Shown: positions 1-7,446 of the stretch, one piece after another
Layout: every line of letters starts with the position of its first letter
Position numbering within the stretch: position 1 is the first letter of the stretch
Assembly (NCBI GenBank): GCA_017466885.1
Contig: JAFTTH010000025.1
Coordinates: 1 to 64,000 of the forward strand
Reading direction: 5' to 3'
Length of the DNA: 64,000 nucleotides
Source: Oscillospiraceae bacterium
Lineage (GTDB): Bacteria; Bacillota; Clostridia; Oscillospirales; Ruminococcaceae
The notes under the pieces: model-generated
Database searches by the model: none
The model's input: only the letters and a program-made list of their open reading frames with translations
What the model was told of the DNA's origin: nothing
Translations under genes and position numbers: made by a program

Positions 1-189
1 ATGTTTTTTTCGTACACGAAGCACCGAAGAAGATACGCACTGATCGAAGTCTCCGTTTCTCCCAACTAAAAAATTCACGTACTCATTTTCGTCAATAAGT
101 TTTCGAATCTGCTCTTCCAGAAGGTTCTCTACCTTTATGATATTATCCACGTATCGGTGACCAAAAAACGCCACAGAATAAATCCTCAT
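1..189 (-). CDS. SLOG-family protein, N-terminal part (gene runs off the left edge)
   Basis: This is an open frame of 63 codons with no stop before the window edge, so only the N-terminus is visible. The ATG at 189 is preceded by AAGGAG seven bases upstream. The protein begins MRIYSVAFFGHR and contains FLVGRNGDFD; the FFGHR opening and the GxNGxFD-type loop are typical of small SLOG (nucleotide/ligand-sensing Rossmann-like) proteins that are frequent in Clostridia accessory DNA. Function is unknown. It is divergent from the XRE regulator at 446 and has its own consensus promoter and a hairpin in the leader. Base composition is AT-rich compared with DNA to the right of 2000. Confidence 0.6.
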   Translation of the reverse strand, partial: MRIYSVAFFGHRYVDNIIKVENLLEEQIRKLIDENEYVNFLVGRNGDFDQCVSSSVLRVRKKH

Positions 190-209
190 ATCTTGCTCCT
201 TATTAAAAC

Positions 210-238
210 GCCCACCGAACCGTTTGTGTCCGGTGGGC
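210..238 (-). terminator. Hairpin in the leader of the SLOG gene (attenuator-like)
   Basis: An 8-bp perfect stem (GCCCACCG with CGGTGGGC) around a 13-base loop is followed on the minus strand by GTTTT and then directly by the ribosome binding site of the SLOG gene. A 15-codon ORF (minus, 285 to 238, MTAIHTHDEIAESLE) ends exactly at the foot of the stem. The geometry resembles a leader-peptide attenuator, but that ORF has no good ribosome binding site. Confidence 0.4.
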
Positions 239-348
239 TATTCCAATGACTCAGCTATCTCATCATGCGTGTGTATAGCGGTCATTTAGAACTGTATTTG
301 GTTTATTCAAAGACTATAAGCACAGTTTTTCTTGTGATAGATACTTAT

Positions 349-377
349 AGTATAGCACATTTAAGAAACAATATCAA
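349..377 (-). promoter_or_regulatory. Sigma-A promoter for the SLOG gene
   Basis: On the minus strand TTGATA (377-372), a 17-base spacer and TATACT (354-349) form a near-consensus promoter. It implies a leader RNA of about 150 bases before the SLOG start codon. AGACTAT/ATAGTCT-type half-sites at 311, 377 and 409 surround it and could be operators for the divergent XRE regulator. Confidence 0.7.
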
Positions 378-392
378 TAGTCTGTGGAATAA

Positions 393-422
393 TTGTTTCA
401 ATATTTATAGACTATTTATAGT
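393..422 (+). promoter_or_regulatory. Probable promoter of the XRE regulator gene
   Basis: TTGTTT (393-398) and TATAGT (417-422) are separated by 18 bases, 24 bases upstream of the start codon. The inverted half-sites AATAGTCT (376-383) and AGACTATT (409-416) flank the -35 element, as expected if the regulator controls itself. The -35 match is moderate. Confidence 0.45.
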
Positions 423-445
423 GTAAAAAAGGATGGGCTAAAACT

Positions 446-784
446 ATGAGCGATATTGCAAAGGCTGTTGGACAGCGTATTAGAAACTACAGAACACAAA
501 AGGGGCTGAGTCAGGAGAAGTTGGCTGAGCTTTCCGGTTGTCATCCAACCTACATTGGTCAACTTGAGCGTGGCGAAAAGAATGCAACACTTGAGAGCAT
601 CGAACGGATCACCGCTGCCCTTGGTATTACTCTTTCAAAGCTGTTTGAAAAGTTGGACGGTCATGAGAGTAACACAAAGGATATTCCGCTTGCCTGCTAT
701 GAGTTCCTTTCTGCTAAATCCAAGGAGGAGCAGGAACAGCTTTATAAGATTTTGCTTGAAATGGACAAGTATAAAACAAACTAA
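446..784 (+). CDS. XRE-family helix-turn-helix regulator
   Basis: This 112-residue protein has a Cro/C1-type helix-turn-helix over roughly residues 8-65: VGQRIRNYRTQKGLSQEKLAEL, then the recognition helix region HPTYIGQLERGEKNATLESI. The rest is a short charged C-terminal helix (KSKEEQEQLYKILLEMDK) that probably dimerises. It should act as a DNA-binding repressor, most likely of its own promoter and of the divergent SLOG gene, since paired half-sites lie between them. Such single-domain XRE proteins are typical of mobile elements and accessory islands in Clostridia. GGATGG lies ten bases upstream of the ATG. The gene is AT-rich like its neighbours to the left of the tRNA. Confidence 0.9.
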   Translation: MSDIAKAVGQRIRNYRTQKGLSQEKLAELSGCHPTYIGQLERGEKNATLESIERITAALGITLSKLFEKLDGHESNTKDIPLACYEFLSAKSKEEQEQLYKILLEMDKYKTN

Positions 785-790
785 TAACGC

Positions 791-825
791 AAATGCCGGT
801 GACCAAAATTTGGTCACCGGCATTT
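791..825. terminator. Bidirectional terminator between XRE and transglutaminase genes
   Basis: A perfect 17-bp inverted repeat (AAATGCCGGTGACCAAA and its complement) separates the stops of two convergent genes. Outside the stem the T-tracts are short, but the stem itself ends in TTT on both strands, so it can serve both genes. Confidence 0.75.
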
Positions 826-832
826 GATATAT

Positions 833-1738
833 TCAATAGATTTTCGTTATGAAAAAATCCTCGTCAGGAACGAAAGCACCTTCCAACTTGTGGAAACCGT
901 AAAGTTCTTTGCCGTTGGCTGTTCTTGAGTTATCAGTCGTTATATCCACGTTCCACCAAGTTCCGTCATAGTACACGCGGTTCCAAGTGTGCCGATCTAC
1001 GTTATTCTTACGGGATATTCCGTCAACAGCGTAGCAAGGGATATTTTGACTTCGGCAAAATGCGGCGAACAGATGGGAAAAGTCAAAGCAAATACCTTGC
1101 TTGGTTTGCAGCGTCTTGCGAACATCAAAGTATTGTAAGAGTGGATAGCAGTCGTAGTCGTACTCAAAGTTAGATACGATCCAATCATAAAATGCTCGCA
1201 CTTTTTCTTCGTCGGTTTCACAACCGGAACAAATTTCGTCAGCAAGTTCTTCTGTTTGGGTATCCCACAGGGTATCTCTGCCGTTGGAAAGATACGGCGC
1301 CTCCGGTTTGTAGACGAAATTATATGAGAACAACAGCAAAATAACAGTAAATGCCGATACCGCCAAAACAAAAATTTTCGTCAGCAGTTTATCCTTGCCG
1401 GAACTATTAGCGACAATACCAAAGTACATCATTTCGATAGCCGTTACCACAAACGTTAGTATCGGCAGTAGTCTACGGCAGGAAAGAGCGCTAACAATAC
1501 TCATTACCATGACGAAAAATAGGACAATAAGCACGATTGCACGCATAGGTGTTGACCGTATTTTCAGGACGAAAAATAAAGTCGGCAATGCTGACAGTAA
1601 ATAGAGTGTCACCAGCATAGGCGAAATCGCAAGAAAGTCTTTTAGGTACAAACCGAGCAGTAGGTTATATGTAAGTGCGATAGCAAAGAAAATGATTCTT
1701 GATCTTGTGTTAGTTTTAGATGCTTTTTTAGTCTTCAT
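833..1738 (-). CDS. Membrane-anchored transglutaminase-like protein
   Basis: The start is set at the ATG at 1738 (MKTKKASKT), which has AAAGGAG eight bases upstream; an in-frame ATG at 1768 lacks one. The 301-residue protein has about five hydrophobic segments in residues 13-140, then a soluble domain. That domain shows the transglutaminase/protease-fold triad: Cys217 in KQGICFDFSHLF, His250 in DRHTWNRVYY and Asp265 in WWNVDITTD. Members of this superfamily act as cysteine proteases or amidases; the substrate here cannot be told. The topology suggests an extracytoplasmic domain after the last membrane segment. It lies in AT-rich DNA beside tRNA-Leu and is convergent with the XRE gene. Confidence 0.8.
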   Translation of the reverse strand: MKTKKASKTNTRSRIIFFAIALTYNLLLGLYLKDFLAISPMLVTLYLLSALPTLFFVLKIRSTPMRAIVLIVLFFVMVMSIVSALSCRRLLPILTFVVTAIEMMYFGIVANSSGKDKLLTKIFVLAVSAFTVILLLFSYNFVYKPEAPYLSNGRDTLWDTQTEELADEICSGCETDEEKVRAFYDWIVSNFEYDYDCYPLLQYFDVRKTLQTKQGICFDFSHLFAAFCRSQNIPCYAVDGISRKNNVDRHTWNRVYYDGTWWNVDITTDNSRTANGKELYGFHKLEGAFVPDEDFFITKIY

Positions 1739-1780
1739 TTCAAAATCTCCTTTATGTATGAAATTCATTGAAACGAAGAA

Positions 1781-1815
1781 GTGGCAGTACAGAGCAACTA
1801 ACTCTGTACTGCCAC
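1781..1815 (-). terminator. Strong hairpin in the leader of the transglutaminase gene
   Basis: A 14-bp perfect stem (GTGGCAGTACAGAG and its complement) with a 7-base loop is followed on the minus strand by TTCTTCGTTT. It lies only 43 bases before the start codon of the transglutaminase gene, so it is either a second terminator behind the tRNA or a structure within the gene's own leader. The SLOG gene has a similarly placed hairpin. Confidence 0.5.
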
Positions 1816-1850
1816 AAACAAAGGCTATTTAACATCCTTTAAGAAAACAA

Positions 1851-1892
1851 CAAACCCGAACGTTTCACCGATTGGTAAAAGGTTCGGGTTTG
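1851..1892 (-). terminator. Terminator of tRNA-Leu
   Basis: An 11-bp stem (CAAACCCGAAC with GTTCGGGTTTG) starts eight bases past the tRNA 3' end and is followed on the minus strand by TTGTTTTCTT. It is a standard Rho-independent terminator for the tRNA transcript. Confidence 0.8.
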
Positions 1893-1899
1893 AATGCTT

Positions 1900-1984
1900 T
1901 GGTGCGAGTGACGGGACTTGAACCCGTACGCCATACGACACACGCCCCTCAAACGTGCCTGTCTGCCAATTCCAGCACACTCGC
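1900..1984 (-). tRNA. tRNA-Leu (anticodon GAG)
   Basis: On the minus strand an 85-base sequence folds as a class II tRNA. The acceptor stem is GCGAGTG with CACTCGC, followed by A and an encoded CCA. The D-arm region is GGAATTGGCAGAC, the anticodon stem is CACGT with GCGTG around loop TTGAGGG (anticodon GAG), and there is a long variable arm and a T-loop GTTCAAGTC. It has its own consensus promoter and a terminator directly behind it. The 3' end faces the AT-rich accessory DNA at 1-1830, the usual arrangement when an integrative element has used a tRNA gene as attachment site. Confidence 0.95.
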
Positions 1985-2013
1985 AAATGCCATCCCTTTC
2001 GGACGCATCATAG

Positions 2014-2042
2014 ATTATACCATCGAAAAGGATGTGTGTCAA
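2014..2042 (-). promoter_or_regulatory. Sigma-A promoter of tRNA-Leu
   Basis: On the minus strand TTGACA (2042-2037), a 17-base spacer and TATAAT (2019-2014) make a perfect consensus promoter about 30 bases upstream of the tRNA 5' end. It lies in the 82-base gap behind the stop of the 2067-2633 gene; nothing else is seen in that gap. Confidence 0.9.
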
Positions 2043-2066
2043 GCACTTTTTTTGATTTCTTCTTTT

Positions 2067-2633
2067 TTATTTTTCGGCGCGGTAAATTCCGAATTCCGAA
2101 AGCTCGTCCAGAATCGTCTGGAGGTCGGCGTCATCCACCTGGACCGGACTGCAGGTCAGGGGATTTTCGGGGGTGACCACGTCCCAAAGGGTGCGGAGGG
2201 TGTCCCGGCAGGGGAGGGAGAGGGCCGCAAGCTCCTGCCGAAGAGGGGCGGGGTCGGTGACCCAAATGGTCAGAACCTTGCAGGGATCACAGGTCAGCTC
2301 CTCGTCCTTTTCGTGGCTGCCAAAGCCAAAGGAGAGGGAGGCATCGTTGATCAGCAGTGCCTCGTAGCGGCGGAAGAGACCGACCATCCCCTGGGAGGAA
2401 AGCCCGTCCAGATAGTAGGTGACCGGTTGGTCGTCCGCTCCGGGAAGCTCCATAAAAAGGTATCCCGGCTCGGAAATGCAGCCAATCAGCCGGCAGAGGA
2501 GAGGAGAAAGCTGGTCGGCACCGGCAGAAACCTCAAACCGCCAAAGTCCCTGGATCTCCTCTTGGGTGTATCCCTCCTCCACAGCAGAGGGATCGGGAAG
2601 GTCAACCCCGCCCGGAATCAGAAATTCAGCCAT
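2067..2633 (-). CDS. Conserved-looking hypothetical protein, last gene of the dnaD-relA operon
   Basis: This 188-residue protein is not recognised. It is acidic, without a signal peptide or membrane segment, and opens MAEFLIPGGVDLPDPSAVEEGYTQEE. It probably has a mixed alpha/beta fold. Its ATG overlaps the stop of the small alarmone synthetase gene by eight bases, so the two are likely translationally coupled and may be functionally linked. The only functional hint is that position. The codon usage matches its high-GC neighbours, so it is probably native. Confidence 0.7.
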   Translation of the reverse strand: MAEFLIPGGVDLPDPSAVEEGYTQEEIQGLWRFEVSAGADQLSPLLCRLIGCISEPGYLFMELPGADDQPVTYYLDGLSSQGMVGLFRRYEALLINDASLSFGFGSHEKDEELTCDPCKVLTIWVTDPAPLRQELAALSLPCRDTLRTLWDVVTPENPLTCSPVQVDDADLQTILDELSEFGIYRAEK

Positions 2634-3282
2634 CCTGCTCCTCCTTTTCGGTTGCCATTACCCATTTGATCTCATCCTGGATCCGGGCAAGGCGGGTGTC
2701 CATCCGGGCAAGCTCCTCTGCACAGTCGGTCAGCTCCGCAGAAAGCTCTGCCGGAAGGGCCACTCCCGATTTATAATAGATCTTATGTTCAATACTGGCC
2801 CAAAGATCCATACTGACGCTCCGCAGTTGGATCTCCACCGTAACCGGGCTGACGTGGTCGGTCAGAAATACCGGGACCTCCACGATCAGATGCAGACTGC
2901 GGTAGCCGTTGGGCTTGGGATTCTGGATATAATCCTTAACGTTGAGAACGGTAATGTCCCGCTGGGCCTTGAGCTGCTCTGCAATGGTATAAACATCCCG
3001 GGCGAACGAGCAAACCACCCGGACTCCGCCTACGTCATGCAGGTGCTTGTATGCGTTGACGGCGTTAGGCTCTACCCCCATCCGCTCCAGCTTCGCGATG
3101 ATCTGCTGGGGCTTTTTGATGCGGGTATAAATATGCTCAATAGGATTATAATCGTGGAGGAATTCGTATTCCTCGTTGATGATATTGAGCTTTGTTTTCA
3201 CTTCTTCAATGCCGAATCGGCTGAGGAGGAGCAACCGCCCCCATTCCCCCATACCGTCCATAGGAATATTTTGCATTTTCAT
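2626..3282 (-). CDS. Small alarmone synthetase (RelQ/YjbM type)
   Basis: The 218-residue protein is a stand-alone RelA/SpoT synthetase domain. Seen features are the substrate-binding stretch DVGGVRVVCSF near residue 83, NPKPNGYRSLHL near residue 121 (the tyrosine stacks on guanine in the family), and EIQLRSVSMDLWASIEHKIYYK near residue 150. There is no HD hydrolase, TGS or ACT domain. The length and layout match RelQ-type enzymes, which transfer pyrophosphate from ATP to GDP or GTP. It lies in the same operon as a full-length RSH enzyme, so synthesis and hydrolysis of (p)ppGpp may be co-transcribed with replication genes. Confidence 0.92.
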   Translation of the reverse strand: MKMQNIPMDGMGEWGRLLLLSRFGIEEVKTKLNIINEEYEFLHDYNPIEHIYTRIKKPQQIIAKLERMGVEPNAVNAYKHLHDVGGVRVVCSFARDVYTIAEQLKAQRDITVLNVKDYIQNPKPNGYRSLHLIVEVPVFLTDHVSPVTVEIQLRSVSMDLWASIEHKIYYKSGVALPAELSAELTDCAEELARMDTRLARIQDEIKWVMATEKEEQDG

Positions 3283-3330
3283 TCTGTTATGACAGGAACA
3301 ATATCCTGCCTGCCTCGTTTCTTTTTGGAT

Positions 3331-4683
3331 TTAGGGAAGAGTATTCTCTGCCCCGGTCAGTACCCATTGGTCTCCCTGACGGTTCATCGTCAATAACAAC
3401 AGGGTGGAATGGTATTCCTTCTTATCCTGCAAGGGACGGAGGGCGGCCTCCTTTTCGTCGGGAGAAAGAGTATCCCATTCCCCAAGGGAAAGGTCCTTGA
3501 CCTGGTTCGCGGTCAGGGAGAAAACACGGAGAGAGATCTTGCGGGTGTCCCCCTCCTCCAGAGCGTAAAGCGGGAGGGCGAAGGAGGAGTAGCCGCCGTC
3601 AATGACCCGCTTATCCAGGATGAACAGAGAGTGGGCGGTGCTATATTTGGGCAGATAAATTGCGGAGAGCTCCTGGGCGATCCGGTCCAGCTCCTGCCGG
3701 GTAAAGGGGTGGACGGCAGAGCCGTAAAGAGAGGTGGCTGCCCGGTTCAGCGCCTCTAAGGAGACGGCGCCGCCGGTGCTGTATCGGATGGAAACACCGG
3801 TTTTCTTCAGCGCTTTTGCTTCTTTTGCCGAGAGGACATCCTCTCCGTCCCAATACCCGAAACGGATCATCAGGTCGGTCAGCCGGTTATAAAGGGTGAC
3901 GGGCTGAAGATTGGCCGGGTCGGAAAAGCTTTCGTGGCCGCCCATTGCTTCGGTGAGCCGCAGGATGGGATCGAGCTCCTCTTGAGAAAGACGGCTGCCG
4001 GTAAGGGTATAGGTCAGCAGGAAGGGGTAAGAGGAGCCATTCTGCTCTGCCAGAAAACGGAACGCATTTTTTCCCTCATTGAGGGGAACCTTCCCGGACC
4101 ACTCGGTCAGATCTGGGGAATCATCCGAAGGGGCGTATTGTAAGGTAGCCGGAGAGGCAACCGAAATGAAAAGCTCATTTAGGAAAGAATACTCTCCGGG
4201 AGGGTCGGGAAGGGAAAGAAAGGCAAGTTTTTGAGCAGCCAGCTCAAAGTACCGGTATTCTCCCACCCGTTCGTAAAGAAAAAGGTGGATTCCCGGCAGC
4301 AAGGAGGCGGCGGAGCTCTCCTCCAAAGAGGCGGTTGCCAGGGAAATATCCTCCCGGGAAAACCGGTCTTTCTCCAGCCGGTCGGTCAGAGTGGAGAGCG
4401 CCTCAAAGGGTCGGTCCATACGGTAATATAGCTTGGCAATATCAATTGCGACCCCAAAGGGGATGGATTCCCGGGTAAGAATCCCCTGAAGAATCTCATC
4501 GGCAGAGGAATAAAGCTCCTCCTCCACCAGTTCCTCGGCCCGTTGCAGCTGCGCTGACACCGAACCGGTAACGGTAACATAAATCCCGGTTCCTGCCGCG
4601 GCAAGAAGAATCAGTACGGATGCAATGCCTACCGCGATCCGGCGTTTTCCGGAGAAGAAGGGGTTGATCCAGTCTGTTTTCAT
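3331..4683 (-). CDS. Unknown single-pass membrane protein with a TPR-like region
   Basis: The start at 4683 (MKTDWINPF) is chosen because AGAGGTG sits six bases upstream; an upstream in-frame ATG at 4716 has no such site. The 450-residue protein has a short basic N-terminus, one hydrophobic anchor at about residues 16-40, and then a large probably extracytoplasmic region. The first part of that region (AQLQRAEELVEEELYSSADEILQGIL to about residue 130) has the spacing of helical TPR-like repeats. The C-terminal 200 residues are a mixed domain ending LLLLTMNRQGDQWVLTG. No catalytic motif is recognised. It sits between tadA and the small alarmone synthetase in a housekeeping operon. Confidence 0.7.
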   Translation of the reverse strand: MKTDWINPFFSGKRRIAVGIASVLILLAAAGTGIYVTVTGSVSAQLQRAEELVEEELYSSADEILQGILTRESIPFGVAIDIAKLYYRMDRPFEALSTLTDRLEKDRFSREDISLATASLEESSAASLLPGIHLFLYERVGEYRYFELAAQKLAFLSLPDPPGEYSFLNELFISVASPATLQYAPSDDSPDLTEWSGKVPLNEGKNAFRFLAEQNGSSYPFLLTYTLTGSRLSQEELDPILRLTEAMGGHESFSDPANLQPVTLYNRLTDLMIRFGYWDGEDVLSAKEAKALKKTGVSIRYSTGGAVSLEALNRAATSLYGSAVHPFTRQELDRIAQELSAIYLPKYSTAHSLFILDKRVIDGGYSSFALPLYALEEGDTRKISLRVFSLTANQVKDLSLGEWDTLSPDEKEAALRPLQDKKEYHSTLLLLTMNRQGDQWVLTGAENTLP

Positions 4684-4719
4684 CGGTGCACCTCTTTTTG
4701 GTGGTAGGATGGGCATTGG

Positions 4720-5199
4720 CTATTTTCCCCGGCGGGCCCGCAGGGATGCGAAAAACTCCTGCATCAGCGCCAGGGCCTCCTCTGCACGGACACCGCCGGT
4801 CAAGGAGGGAGAGTGGTTAAAGGGCTGTTCAAAGAGATTGACAACCGAGCCGCAGGCGCCGAACCGCAGGTCGGGTGCGCCGAAAACGACCCGATCAATC
4901 CGGGCATTGATGATGGCTCCGGCGCACATAGCGCAGGGCTCCAGAGTAACATAAAGAGTGGATTGGGGCAGACGCCAGCCGCCCAGAGCTTTGCAGGCCT
5001 TATGGATGGCTTCCACCTCAGCATGGGCAAGGGCATTTTTGTTGGTTTCCCGGAGGTTATGTCCGTAAGAAACCACGCCGCCCTTCCGGACGATCACAGC
5101 CCCAACCGGTACCTCTCCGGTGGCTGCGGCCTTTCGGGCCTCGTCCAGGGCAAGCCCCATATAATACCGGTCGAAATCAAACGGATCCAAGTGGTTCAC
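4720..5199 (-). CDS. tadA: tRNA-specific adenosine deaminase TadA
   Basis: The 159-residue protein carries the cytidine-deaminase-fold zinc motifs: HAEVEAIHKA (zinc His and catalytic Glu) and PCAMCAGAI (two zinc Cys). TadA converts adenosine 34 of tRNA-Arg(ACG) to inosine in the cytoplasm, which allows wobble decoding of CGN codons. The length is standard for the family. It sits 15 bases downstream of the ribokinase gene in the same transcript. Confidence 0.96.
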   Translation of the reverse strand: MNHLDPFDFDRYYMGLALDEARKAAATGEVPVGAVIVRKGGVVSYGHNLRETNKNALAHAEVEAIHKACKALGGWRLPQSTLYVTLEPCAMCAGAIINARIDRVVFGAPDLRFGACGSVVNLFEQPFNHSPSLTGGVRAEEALALMQEFFASLRARRGK

Positions 5200-5214
5200 C
5201 TCCAGGTATCTGGT

Positions 5215-6132
5215 TCAAAGGGAAAAGGAATCCACCTCTTGACGGGAGGGCATAGAAGTTGCCGCACCTTCCCGTGTCACGGAAATGGCGGCCACCTTCG
5301 CGGCAAATGCCAGAGATGCTTCGGGGGGATTTCCCTCGGCCAAGGCGGTACAAAAGCCGCCGTTAAAGGCATCCCCCGCCCCGGTGGTATTTACGGCGTG
5401 AACAGGGCAGGCCGGGACGAGACAGCTTTGCCCGTCCTCTCCCAAAAAGAAGGCACCCTTCTTTCCCAAAGTGATGATTACATTCCGAACACCCATCTGC
5501 TGAAGCTGACGGGCGGCTTTTTTGGCATCCTCCTCGGAGGAGATGGAAATTCCGGTCAGGTCCGCTGCTTCTGTTTCGTTGGGGGTGATATAATCCAGGC
5601 CCTGCAATAGCTCGGGAGGAACCGGCTGGTAGGGTGCGGGGTTGAGAATGAAGGGGATCTTTGCTTTTTGCGCCAGCTCCTTGGCGCGGAGAATGGGAGG
5701 AAGCTCCGTTTCCAGTTGGCAAAGAACCAGAGCGGCGGAGGAAAATTCGTCCGCTGCGGCGGAAACATCCTCAGGGGAGATCTGATCGTTTGCCCCTTTG
5801 ACCACAATGATCCGATTCTCACCGGAGTCGGTTTCCACCTCGATGACAGCACAGCCGGTGGCAACTCCTTCTTTTCGGGAAACGAACCGGTCGTCAATCC
5901 CTGCGGATTGCAGATGATTCAGGGCTACTTCGGCCAGAAAATCATCCCCCACAGCGGAAATGAAAATGACCTCCGACCCGGTTTTTGCGGCGGCGGTGGC
6001 CTGGTTGTTTCCTTTGCCGCCGGGACCCATCTGAAAGGCTTGACCCATTACTGTCTGTCCGGGGAGGGGGAAACGGGAGGTGTATCCTGTCATATCAACG
6101 TTAATACTGCCAAGAACAATGATTTTTGCCAT
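5215..6132 (-). CDS. rbsK: Ribokinase (PfkB family)
   Basis: The 305-residue protein has the PfkB signatures: an N-terminal GSINVDMTGYTSRFPLPGQT, the GGKGNNQATAAAK substrate-binding stretch near residue 39, and the C-terminal NTTGAGDAFNGGF that contains the catalytic Asp and the anion hole. These are close to those of ribokinases, which phosphorylate D-ribose at O5 with ATP. No ribose transporter or regulator is adjacent; the gene is embedded between folC and tadA, so it may serve general pentose or nucleoside salvage. A related PfkB specificity cannot be excluded. Confidence 0.88.
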   Translation of the reverse strand: MAKIIVLGSINVDMTGYTSRFPLPGQTVMGQAFQMGPGGKGNNQATAAAKTGSEVIFISAVGDDFLAEVALNHLQSAGIDDRFVSRKEGVATGCAVIEVETDSGENRIIVVKGANDQISPEDVSAAADEFSSAALVLCQLETELPPILRAKELAQKAKIPFILNPAPYQPVPPELLQGLDYITPNETEAADLTGISISSEEDAKKAARQLQQMGVRNVIITLGKKGAFFLGEDGQSCLVPACPVHAVNTTGAGDAFNGGFCTALAEGNPPEASLAFAAKVAAISVTREGAATSMPSRQEVDSFSL

Positions 6133-6163
6133 TGAAATGCTCCTTTAAGTAGAATGTGTCCGT

Positions 6164-7429
6164 TTATTTGATTGCGCGAAATGCGCCAGCCATATAAAGG
6201 GAGCCAAAGATCAGCCCGGTTTGGCCGGGGGAAAGGGTGCGAAGGAGCGCATCCATCGCCTGGCGGTAGCTTTCACAGGGAATGACCTCCGGAGCGTACT
6301 CCCGGCAAAGGGCAGTGATCTGCTCCAAAGAGGCGGAGCGGGAATTTTCCGCAACCTCCACGCAGTAGACCCGGGGAAAGAGGGGAATGATCTGCTCCAG
6401 GACCTCTTTCATATCCTTATCGGCCAGCATTCCAACAATGCAGGCCTCCCGGTTTGGGCAGGAAAGGAGTGCCTTGCGCAAAACGGCGGCACCGGAGGGA
6501 TTGTGTGCCCCGTCCAGCAGGAGGAGAGGGTCCTGGGAGAGAACCTCCAGCCGTGCGGGAAAGCGGGTGCGGGAAAGTCCGGCGGCCTCCGCCTGGGGAG
6601 AAATACTCCAGCCCGCCCGGGATGCGGCAAGCCGCACCGTTTCCAGTGCGGTAACGGCGTTATAAACCTGATGTTCCCCGCCGAGGAGGGTCTCATAGCG
6701 GTTGGCACCGTATACAAAGGAGGTTCCAAAGGGGGAGACCTCAAAAATTTCCAAAGCCTCCAGGTTGGGGAGGGTCAGGGAGATCCCTTCCTCCTCTGCC
6801 CGGCTGCGGATGACCGCTAAAGCCTCCGGCTCTTGAAGAGGATAGCTGACGGCAGCACTCCCTTTTTTGAGGATGCCGCATTTTTCGAAGGCAATGGCAG
6901 AGAGGGTGTCCCCCAAAACGGCGGTATGATCCAACCCAATCGATACAATCGTGGATGCCAGGGGCGGAGGGAGAATGTTGGTGGCATCAAACCGGCCGCC
7001 AAGCCCCACCTCCACGCAGACAACATCGCATTTCTCCCGGGCAAACCAAAGAAAGGCGGCGGCAGTTACTGCTTCAAACTCGGTGATTTCCAGCCCCTCT
7101 GCGGCGCGCCGCACCTCTGAGACGACCTCCTCCAGCGTTTCCATAGGGATCATCTCCCCATTGACGGTCATCCGTTCCCGGAATTCGATCACGTAAGGGG
7201 AAATATACCGCCCGGTTTTCAGCCCGGCGGCCCGGAAAATCTCATCACAATAGGAGGTGACCGATCCTTTTCCGTTCGTTCCCGCAATGTGGATGGCGGG
7301 GAAGCGGGTTTGAGGATCCCCTAGCCGGGAAAGAAGGACAGAGATCCGCTCCAGCCCGGGCTTGATCCCGAACCGGAGAAGGGAATGGATATAATCAATT
7401 GCCGTTTCGCGGCGGTTTTCAGATTGCAT
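6164..7429 (-). CDS. folC: Folylpolyglutamate synthase / dihydrofolate synthase
   Basis: The 421-residue protein has the Mur-ligase-like layout of FolC: the P-loop HIAGTNGKGSVTS near residue 48, SPYVIEFRERMTVNG (the omega-loop region typical of FolC) near residue 81, and a C-terminal Rossmann-type domain beginning LDGAHNPSGAAVLRKAL. FolC adds glutamate to dihydropteroate and to tetrahydrofolate in the cytoplasm. Length is standard. It follows the RSH gene after 17 bases and precedes ribokinase, all in one direction. Confidence 0.95.
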   Translation of the reverse strand: MQSENRRETAIDYIHSLLRFGIKPGLERISVLLSRLGDPQTRFPAIHIAGTNGKGSVTSYCDEIFRAAGLKTGRYISPYVIEFRERMTVNGEMIPMETLEEVVSEVRRAAEGLEITEFEAVTAAAFLWFAREKCDVVCVEVGLGGRFDATNILPPPLASTIVSIGLDHTAVLGDTLSAIAFEKCGILKKGSAAVSYPLQEPEALAVIRSRAEEEGISLTLPNLEALEIFEVSPFGTSFVYGANRYETLLGGEHQVYNAVTALETVRLAASRAGWSISPQAEAAGLSRTRFPARLEVLSQDPLLLLDGAHNPSGAAVLRKALLSCPNREACIVGMLADKDMKEVLEQIIPLFPRVYCVEVAENSRSASLEQITALCREYAPEVIPCESYRQAMDALLRTLSPGQTGLIFGSLYMAGAFRAIK

Positions 7430-7446
7430 GCAAAGGACTCCTACCG

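Noticed and set aside
1872..2669. A 265-codon plus-strand frame over the tRNA
   Set aside because: It runs through the tRNA-Leu gene and antisense to the 188-residue gene and has no supported start.
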